From: Acidobacteriota bacterium
GTDB taxonomy: Bacteria; Acidobacteriota; Polarisedimenticolia; Gp22-AA2
NCBI GenBank assembly: GCA_003223165.1
Contig: QHXZ01000048.1
Location: forward strand, 1-37,107
Reading direction: 5' to 3'
DNA: 37,107 bases
The translations under genes and the position numbers were made by a program. The notes under the pieces were generated by a model. The model searched no databases and was not told the origin of the DNA. It saw nothing but the letters and a program-made list of their open reading frames with translations. Positions 29,317-34,966 of the stretch are shown here, in pieces. Positions within the stretch are counted from its first letter, which is position 1. Each line of letters begins with the position of its first letter.

Positions 29317-30396
29317 TCATCCGCGCGCGGTGGCCGCGGGCGCGCGCACCAGCTGGCCGCAGGCCGCCCCGATGTCCCGCCCCTTGCTCCAGCGGATCGA
29401 CGCGGGGATGCCGCGCGCCAGGAGCGCGTCCCGGAAGCGCCCGGCCCGCTCGCCGTCCGGCGCCCGGAAGCCCGGCACGCCCGCTTCGTTGTAAGGGATC
29501 AGGTTGACCTTCGCCCGCACGCCGCGCAGGAGCCGTGCCATGCGCGCCGCGTCCTGGGGCGTGTCGTTCTTTCCATCGAGCAGCAGGTACTCGAAGGTGA
29601 GCTTCTCGCGCGTTCCCAGAGGAAAGCTCCGGCAGGCCGCCATGAGCGACTCGAGCCCGTACTTGCGGTTGATCGGCATCAGCTCGCCGCGCAGCGCGTC
29701 CTGTGTGGCGGCCAGCGACACGGCGAGTCGCGGCCGGGGCGCTTCGCGCCCGAGGCGCTCGATCCCCGGCACCAGGCCCGCCGTCGACAGCGTGACCCGG
29801 CGGGGAGGCAGCCCGAAACCGCGCGGGTCGACCAGGATCCGGAACGCCTTCATCACCGCCGCGTAGTTGTTGAGCGGCTCCCCCATCCCCATGAAGACGA
29901 TGCGGCACCGGCCGGGCGCGAAGCCGACGTCCCGGGCCAGGACGGCGACCTGGCCGACGATCTCCCCCGGCGACAGGTCGCGCACCAGGCCCATGGTGCC
30001 GGTCAGGCAGAAGGAGCAGGCGAGCGGGCAGCCGATCTGGGACGAGAGGCACAAGGTGATGCGCCGGCCGTGGACCATGTAGACCGACTCGATCTCGCCT
30101 CCGTCGTCCAACGCCAGGACATACTTGCGCGAGCCGTCGGTCGACTGCCGCACCTCGCGGACCCGAGGCCAGGCCACGCGGAAGCGCAGGGAGAGGTCCC
30201 GGCGCAGGCCCGCCGGCAGGTCGGTCATGGCGTGAAAGTCGGTCTCCTGGCGGCCGTGCATCCAGTGATAGATCTGCGCGGCGTGGAACGGTCGTGGCGC
30301 GAGCGGGCCCAGGACCGCCATCAGCGAGTCGGTGTCGCGGCCGTAGAGATTGGGGAGGCGGGATCCCGGTTCGTCCGCCGCTGCGGAGATGTCCAT
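29317..30396 (-). CDS. rlmN: 23S rRNA (adenine2503-C2) methyltransferase, also acting on tRNA
   Basis: A 359-residue radical SAM methyltransferase of normal length. The cluster motif is CPLACSFC (Cys123, Cys127, Cys130) after TLCLSSQIGC, with Cys116 at the place of E. coli Cys118. The methyl-carrying cysteine is Cys346 in GAACGQL. FMGMGEPLNNY, VTLSTAGLVPGI, RLAVSLAA and EYLLLDGKND are diagnostic. It methylates A2503 of 23S rRNA (and A37 of some tRNAs) through a methylated cysteine intermediate, influencing translation fidelity and some antibiotic sensitivity. The ATG at 30396 follows GAGAGGATGAG. It converges with the thiE-like gene with one base between. Confidence 0.96.
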   Translation of the reverse strand: MDISAAADEPGSRLPNLYGRDTDSLMAVLGPLAPRPFHAAQIYHWMHGRQETDFHAMTDLPAGLRRDLSLRFRVAWPRVREVRQSTDGSRKYVLALDDGGEIESVYMVHGRRITLCLSSQIGCPLACSFCLTGTMGLVRDLSPGEIVGQVAVLARDVGFAPGRCRIVFMGMGEPLNNYAAVMKAFRILVDPRGFGLPPRRVTLSTAGLVPGIERLGREAPRPRLAVSLAATQDALRGELMPINRKYGLESLMAACRSFPLGTREKLTFEYLLLDGKNDTPQDAARMARLLRGVRAKVNLIPYNEAGVPGFRAPDGERAGRFRDALLARGIPASIRWSKGRDIGAACGQLVRAPAATARG

Positions 30397-30417
30397 CGCT
30401 CATCCTCTCGGGAGCCC

Positions 30418-30428
30418 ATTGTAGCCCA
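30418..30428 (-). promoter_or_regulatory. Extended -10-like promoter for rlmN
   Basis: Minus strand TGGGCTACAAT, with TACAAT (30418-30423) 21 nt before ATG 30396. No clear -35. It resembles the TGTGCTA boxes elsewhere in the window. Confidence 0.4.
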
Positions 30429-30463
30429 GGAGCCCGACGGCCTCTTCGGGATGGACCCGGGCC

Positions 30464-31441
30464 TCAGGCGGCGGCGCGCCCGTAGTGGATGCGGGGGTCG
30501 AGGTAGAGGTAGGCCAGGTCCACGGCCAGGTTCACGAGCACGAAGACGACGGTCAGGAAGAGCACGCACCCTTCGACGACCGGCAGGTCCTTGAGAGCGA
30601 TGGCGCGTACGATCGTCTTGCCGAGGCCCGGCCAGGCGAAGACGTACTCGGTGGCGACCGCGCCGCCCAGGAGGGCCGCGAAGTCGAGGCCGACGAAGGT
30701 GACGACGGGAAGCAGGGCGTTCTTGAGAGCGTGGTAGACGAAGATGCGCAGCGCCGAGGCGCCCTTGGCGGCGGCCGTCCTGAGGTACTCGGCGCTGCCC
30801 GTTTCGATCAGGCTCGTGCGGGTGAGCCGCGCGATGGCCCCCAGCGAGACCAGCGACAGGGTGACCGCCGGGAGGACCAGGTGGTCCCACTCGGGCAGCC
30901 GGATCCCGAGGAAGGGGACGATCGCTCCGTCCATGCCGTAGCCGAGGACCGGCAGCCAGGCCAGGCGCGATGCGAACAGAAGCATCAGCATCAGCCCGAG
31001 CCAGAAGACCGGGGTCGAGGTGCCCAGCAGGGCCAGGATCAGGACCAGGTGATCCAGCAGGCGTCCGTGGTGCGCCGCGGCGAGCGCCCCCAGGACCAGG
31101 CCGCCGCCCGCCGCGATGAGCATGGCGGCCACGGCGAGGATGAAGGTGGCCGGAAAGCAGTCGCGGATGATCGCCGTCACCGGCCGGCGCTGGATGTAGG
31201 AGACCCCCAGGTCGCCCCGCAGGAGCTTCCCCAGGTAGCGCAGGTACTGGATCGGCGCGGGAGCGTCGAGCCCCCATTCAGCGCGAATCGAGTCGATCAC
31301 CTCGGAGTCGACCCCCTGCCCGCCTGCGATGAGCCGGGCGGGATCGCCGGGCAGCAGGAACAGGAGGGCCCAGACGAGGGTCGCGGCGGCCAGAAGGACG
31401 GGCGCCAGGCCGAGGAGCCGCCGCAGGACGTAGCTGGCCAT
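30464..31441 (-). CDS. Peptide/nickel-type ABC transporter permease (DppB-like)
   Basis: A 325-residue inner-membrane permease with six predicted helices. The N terminus is typical of DppB/OppB (YVLRRLLGLAPVLLAAATLVWALLFLLPGDPA). The EAA-type coupling loop reads EYLRTAAAKGASALRIFVYHALKNALLPVVT (about residues 217-247). VATEYVFAWPGLGKTIVRAI follows. With the DppC-like partner it would form the channel for di- or oligopeptides, or another small solute. It is the last gene of a three-gene operon; the binding protein stop is 3 nt before its ATG. No ATPase gene follows; rlmN is next. Confidence 0.92.
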   Translation of the reverse strand: MASYVLRRLLGLAPVLLAAATLVWALLFLLPGDPARLIAGGQGVDSEVIDSIRAEWGLDAPAPIQYLRYLGKLLRGDLGVSYIQRRPVTAIIRDCFPATFILAVAAMLIAAGGGLVLGALAAAHHGRLLDHLVLILALLGTSTPVFWLGLMLMLLFASRLAWLPVLGYGMDGAIVPFLGIRLPEWDHLVLPAVTLSLVSLGAIARLTRTSLIETGSAEYLRTAAAKGASALRIFVYHALKNALLPVVTFVGLDFAALLGGAVATEYVFAWPGLGKTIVRAIALKDLPVVEGCVLFLTVVFVLVNLAVDLAYLYLDPRIHYGRAAA

Positions 31442-31444
31442 CGC

Positions 31445-33085
31445 TCAGGAGGGGCTCTTCTCGATCCGCAGCCTCTCGAGCGGGATCCGGAACTCGCCGA
31501 GGGGCGTCGGCACGACCCCCTTGACGTAGGGCTTGAAGAGCGTGGAGGACTGGTAGTAGTTGAGGAAGATCCAGACGGCGTCCTCCATGACGGCGACGCG
31601 CTCCGCCTGCCGGTAGAGGCCGGCGCGTTGCGCCTCGTCGGTGAGGGAGAGCGCCCGATCGAGCAGATCGTCCACACGCGGGTTGCGGTAGCGGATGTGG
31701 TTGCCGGCCGGCCCGAAATTGGACGAGTGCAAAAGCGGGCGCAGGATGGCGTCGGTATCGGGGTAGTCGAGGAACCAGCCGAAGCGGAACATCTGCGCCT
31801 GGCCGGGCGCTTCGGGCGTTCCCTCCACGGCCTTCAGGTAGGCGCTCCAGTCGACCTCCTTGATGCTGATCGGCGCGCCGATGTTCTTCAGGTCGGCCTG
31901 GATCGCCTCGGCGACGCGGCGGTTGTCCTCGCTGGTGTTGACCCAGAGCGCGATCGGCGGCAGGCCGCGCCCCTCCGGGTACCCCGCCTCGGCGAGCAGT
32001 TGTTTCGCCCTGGCCGGGTCGCAGGGATAGCCGGGCAGGTTCGGGTCGTAACCGGGCAGCCCCGGCGGGATGATGCCGTGCGCCGGCAGGTATCCGGGGA
32101 TCAGGACCTCCCAGAGGTACTTCTTGTCCACGGCGTAGTTGAAGGCCTGGCGCAGCTTGACGTTCCCCTTGAAGGGGGGCAGCGCCAGATTGAACCCGAT
32201 GTAGCCGGTGGCGAGGTAGGGGTAGTAAAGGATCTGCGATCCCAGCTCCTCCTGCAGCGCCTTGTCGTCCGGCGGCGGCACTTCGTCCAGGCTGTCGAGA
32301 CCCCCGGCGCGGTACTCCTGCGTGGCGCTGGCGCGGTTTTCGATGATGCGCGCCACCACGCGGTCCAGGGCGGGCCTGCCGCCGTAGTAGCCGTCGAAGG
32401 CGAGGAGCTCGATGAAGTTCGACTGCTCCCAGCGGGCCAGGCGGAACGGTCCGCAGCCCATCGGGGCTCGCAGGTAGGCCTTCGAAGGGTCCTCGTACAC
32501 TTCGCGCGGCACAATCGAGGCCGGAAGCAGGGACAGCAGGCCGAGGAAGGGCGCGAACGGCTTCTTGAGCCGCAGCACGACGGTCCTGTCGTCCATCACC
32601 TTGAGCCCTTCGATCGTGGCGCTCCTGCCCTCGGTGAAGTCCCTCGCTCCCACGATCGGATCGAGCGCCCAGCGCCACGGGGCGTTGGTCTCCTTGCGCA
32701 GCGTACGCATGAAGGAGTACTCGACGTCGCGCGCGCCGACGGGGCGGCCATTGTGGAAGGTCACGCCGTCGCGCAGGCGGAAGGAGTAGGTCAGGCGGTC
32801 CGGAGAGATCGTCCAGGATGCCGCGACCGCCGGGCGGACCAGGAGCGTCCCGGGATCGATCTCGACCAGGCCGCGGAACAGGTTGTTCAGGACGGCGCCC
32901 GAGAGGTTGTCGGTGGACAGCGCGGGGTCGAGGGTCGGCGGGTCCTCCCGCAGGCGGAACCGGAAGACCTGCTCGGCCTTGGTCACCCGCGCGGGCCCGG
33001 GGCCGCACGCCAGGCCCGGCGCGACCGCCGCGGCGAGCGCGAGGCCGAGGAGGAGCCGTCCCACCATCAGGGGTCGGAAGCGCAC
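31445..33085 (-). CDS. Peptide-type ABC transporter solute-binding protein (SBP family 5)
   Basis: A 546-residue exported binding protein of normal length. The signal peptide ends GLAC-GPG with Cys27, probably a lipoprotein, though the -3 residue is Gly rather than Leu. The mature protein starts VFRFRLREDPPTLDPALSTDN and has YSFRLRDGVTFHNGRPVGARDVEYSF (about residues 109-134), the hallmark of family 5 binding proteins (DppA/OppA/NikA). Near the end, LFKPYVKGVVPTPLGEF is typical. GTG 33085 follows GGAAGGATGG. It collects peptides or another solute in the periplasm and delivers them to the two flanking permeases. The operon order is permease (33128-34042), this gene, permease (30464-31441). Confidence 0.92.
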   Translation of the reverse strand: MRFRPLMVGRLLLGLALAAAVAPGLACGPGPARVTKAEQVFRFRLREDPPTLDPALSTDNLSGAVLNNLFRGLVEIDPGTLLVRPAVAASWTISPDRLTYSFRLRDGVTFHNGRPVGARDVEYSFMRTLRKETNAPWRWALDPIVGARDFTEGRSATIEGLKVMDDRTVVLRLKKPFAPFLGLLSLLPASIVPREVYEDPSKAYLRAPMGCGPFRLARWEQSNFIELLAFDGYYGGRPALDRVVARIIENRASATQEYRAGGLDSLDEVPPPDDKALQEELGSQILYYPYLATGYIGFNLALPPFKGNVKLRQAFNYAVDKKYLWEVLIPGYLPAHGIIPPGLPGYDPNLPGYPCDPARAKQLLAEAGYPEGRGLPPIALWVNTSEDNRRVAEAIQADLKNIGAPISIKEVDWSAYLKAVEGTPEAPGQAQMFRFGWFLDYPDTDAILRPLLHSSNFGPAGNHIRYRNPRVDDLLDRALSLTDEAQRAGLYRQAERVAVMEDAVWIFLNYYQSSTLFKPYVKGVVPTPLGEFRIPLERLRIEKSPS

Positions 33086-33127
33086 GGTGAACCATCCTTC
33101 GCGGCCCGATGTTCCGGGCGCGCGCGT

Positions 33128-34042
33128 TCAGGCGGCGATCACCCGCCGGCGCGGATCGAGCAGGTCCCTGATCCCGTCGCCCAGCAGGTTGAAGCCCAGC
33201 ACCACGACGAGGATCGCCATGCCGGGGGCGATGCAGACCCACGGCTTGGAGAGGATGTACGCCTGGCCCTCGGTCACCATCGTCCCCCAGGACGGCAGGG
33301 GCGGCCGCGCCCCGACGCCCAGGAAGGAGAGCCATGCCTCCATGAGGATGTTCCCGCCTATCCCGAGGGTCGCCGCGACGATCAGCGGGCCGAGGGCGTT
33401 CGGCAGCAGGTGCCGCATGACCACGCGCGCGCCATTGGCGCCGAGGGCCTGCGCGGCCTGGGCGAATTCCCGCGCCCGGATCCTCAGGACTTCGCCCCGC
33501 ACCAGGCGGGCGATCTTGGCCCAGCCGAGGAAACCGAGCACCAGGAACACCATCCCGATCGAGGGGTGCGGCAGGTGGCGCAGGAAGGGCGCCGTCTCGG
33601 GATCCGGGACGGCGGCGATGATCGCCAGCGCCAGAAGCGGCTCGGGGAAGGCGAAGACGAGCTCGGCGCAACGCATCAGGAGGGCGTCGGTGCGGCCCCC
33701 GAAGTACCCCGCGAACGCGCCGACGATCGTGCCGAGGACCAGGGCGATCGCCTCGGCGAGCAGCCCGGCCTCGAGCGAGATGCGCGTGCCGCTGATCAGC
33801 CGGCTGAGCAGATCGCGCCCCAGCGTATCGGTCCCCAGAAGATGGAGCGCATCGGGAGGCGTCGGCGGCGTGATCGAGCGCGGTGCCACCTGGTCGAAGG
33901 GGCCGTAGCCGACGAGCGAGACCAGCCAGGGGGCCAGCGCGGCGCACAGCACGAAGGCCGCGACGAGCAGCGCGCCGATCATCAGGGAGAGCCGCGCGCC
34001 CAGGAACGGCAGGCGCACGCGCGGGGGCGGAACGGGCGTCAC
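33128..34042 (-). CDS. Peptide/nickel-type ABC transporter permease (DppC-like)
   Basis: A 304-residue permease. It opens with a short hydrophilic tail and a helix (LSLMIGALLVAAFVLCAALAPWL), then the DppC signature HLLGTDTLGRDLLSRLISGTR (about residues 64-84). The coupling loop is REFAQAAQALGANGARVVMRHLLPNALGPLIV, and WLSFLGVGARPPLPSWGTM is also diagnostic. It pairs with the DppB-like permease. GTG 34042 is chosen as start because an extended -10 box ends 7 nt before it; the frame is open far upstream, but that part is antisense to the TPR gene. No Shine-Dalgarno sequence is seen. First gene of the operon. Confidence 0.92.
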   Translation of the reverse strand: MTPVPPPRVRLPFLGARLSLMIGALLVAAFVLCAALAPWLVSLVGYGPFDQVAPRSITPPTPPDALHLLGTDTLGRDLLSRLISGTRISLEAGLLAEAIALVLGTIVGAFAGYFGGRTDALLMRCAELVFAFPEPLLALAIIAAVPDPETAPFLRHLPHPSIGMVFLVLGFLGWAKIARLVRGEVLRIRAREFAQAAQALGANGARVVMRHLLPNALGPLIVAATLGIGGNILMEAWLSFLGVGARPPLPSWGTMVTEGQAYILSKPWVCIAPGMAILVVVLGFNLLGDGIRDLLDPRRRVIAA

Positions 34043-34049
34043 GCGCGGG

Positions 34050-34060
34050 ACTATAGCACA
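34050..34060 (-). promoter_or_regulatory. Extended -10 promoter of the ABC transporter operon (leaderless geometry)
   Basis: Minus strand TGTGCTATAGT: TGC plus TATAGT (34050-34055). The GTG start at 34042 follows after 7 nt. The region 17 bp upstream coincides with the -35 box of the divergent TPR gene, so the two promoters overlap. Confidence 0.5.
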
Positions 34061-34072
34061 GCGCCGCGCGCC

Positions 34073-34101
34073 TTGATTCGGTGGGGTCCCTGTGCTAGTT
34101 T
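34073..34101 (+). promoter_or_regulatory. Promoter of the TPR protein gene (near-leaderless)
   Basis: TTGATT (34073-34078), 17 bp, TAGTTT (34096-34101) with the extended -10 TGTGC upstream. The ATG at 34112 follows after 10 nt without a ribosome site. Confidence 0.55.
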
Positions 34102-34111
34102 GCGGGCTCGC

Positions 34112-34801
34112 ATGAACAAGGATCAAATCCAGTTCCTCGTGTCGGGCATCCTGTTCGGCTTCCTGGTCGGGTTCCTCATCGCCTACGCCGTGTACGAGCC
34201 GCGCGTGGTGCAGCAAGCGGCCCCCGTACCGGCCGCCGGGAACATGGGCATGTCCGGCGCCGGGGCGGCTCCCGTCGAGGCCGACGCCGCGGCTCCCGGC
34301 ACGACGGCGCCCGGGGCCGCGCCCTCCGGGGCGGCCGGCGGCGCGGCGGCCGAACAGACCATGGCGCGCGTCTTCGAAGAGGTCGCGGCGCTCAAGCAGG
34401 CCATCCAGAAGAACCCAAAGGACACGCAGGCGCTCCTTCGGCTCGCCAACATGTATCACGACGTCGGCAAATACAAGGAAGCGGTCGACTACTACAAGCA
34501 GGCGCTCGAGGTGCTGCCCGCCGATGTCGACGCGCGGACCGACATGGGAAGCTGCCTGCGCGAGCTGGGCATGGCCGACGAGGCGATCGCGCAGTTCCAG
34601 AAGTCGCTGTCGTACAACTCCCGGCACTGGCCCACCTGGTTCAACCTGAGCATCGTCTACCTGTTCGACAAGCGCGACCTCCCGGCCGCCAGCGCCGCCA
34701 TCGCCAAGGTCGAGGAGCTGAACCCCACGCTCAAGGAGCTGCCCCTGCTCAAGGACGCGCTCAAGAAAGCGAGCGAGGGGAGCAGCCGGAAGTCGTCCTA
34801 A
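34112..34801 (+). CDS. Membrane-anchored TPR protein
   Basis: A 229-residue protein. One membrane segment near the N terminus (QFLVSGILFGFLVGFLIAYAVY, about 6-27), an Ala/Pro/Gly-rich linker (30-85), then at least three tetratricopeptide repeats: NPKDTQALLRLANMYHDVGKYKEAVDYYKQALEVLP (about 103-138), a second from DVDARTDMGSCLRELGMADEAIAQFQKSLSYN, and a third from WPTWFNLSIVYLFDKRDLPAASAAIAKVEELNP. The topology is probably N-in with the repeats in the periplasm, where it would scaffold protein complexes. It diverges from the ABC operon and is followed after 165 nt by another TPR membrane protein on the same strand. Confidence 0.85.
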   Translation: MNKDQIQFLVSGILFGFLVGFLIAYAVYEPRVVQQAAPVPAAGNMGMSGAGAAPVEADAAAPGTTAPGAAPSGAAGGAAAEQTMARVFEEVAALKQAIQKNPKDTQALLRLANMYHDVGKYKEAVDYYKQALEVLPADVDARTDMGSCLRELGMADEAIAQFQKSLSYNSRHWPTWFNLSIVYLFDKRDLPAASAAIAKVEELNPTLKELPLLKDALKKASEGSSRKSS

Positions 34802-34896
34802 GGCGCTGCACGACAGGGATTTGCGCGCCGGCGCGCCCCCGGAATGCCGGTTGGGGGAGCGGCCGGATCCCCCCTATCCTCAAGAGCCCACGCGGT

Positions 34897-34924
34897 TTGA
34901 CTTCCATCCCCCGGAGCATAAATT
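34897..34924 (+). promoter_or_regulatory. Promoter of the large TPR membrane protein
   Basis: TTGACT (34897-34902), 16 bp, TAAATT (34919-34924, 4 of 6). It gives a leader of about 36 nt to GTG 34967. Confidence 0.5.
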
Positions 34925-34966
34925 GAGACGGGTGCGCGGGGTCCGTGTGTCCCGCCAGGCGGTGTC

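Noticed and set aside
30485-34111. A continuous open frame antisense to the whole ABC transporter operon
   Set aside because: Very GC-rich DNA with few stop codons gives long shadow frames; the minus-strand reading matches known families throughout. Only the segment from ATG 34112 of this frame is real.
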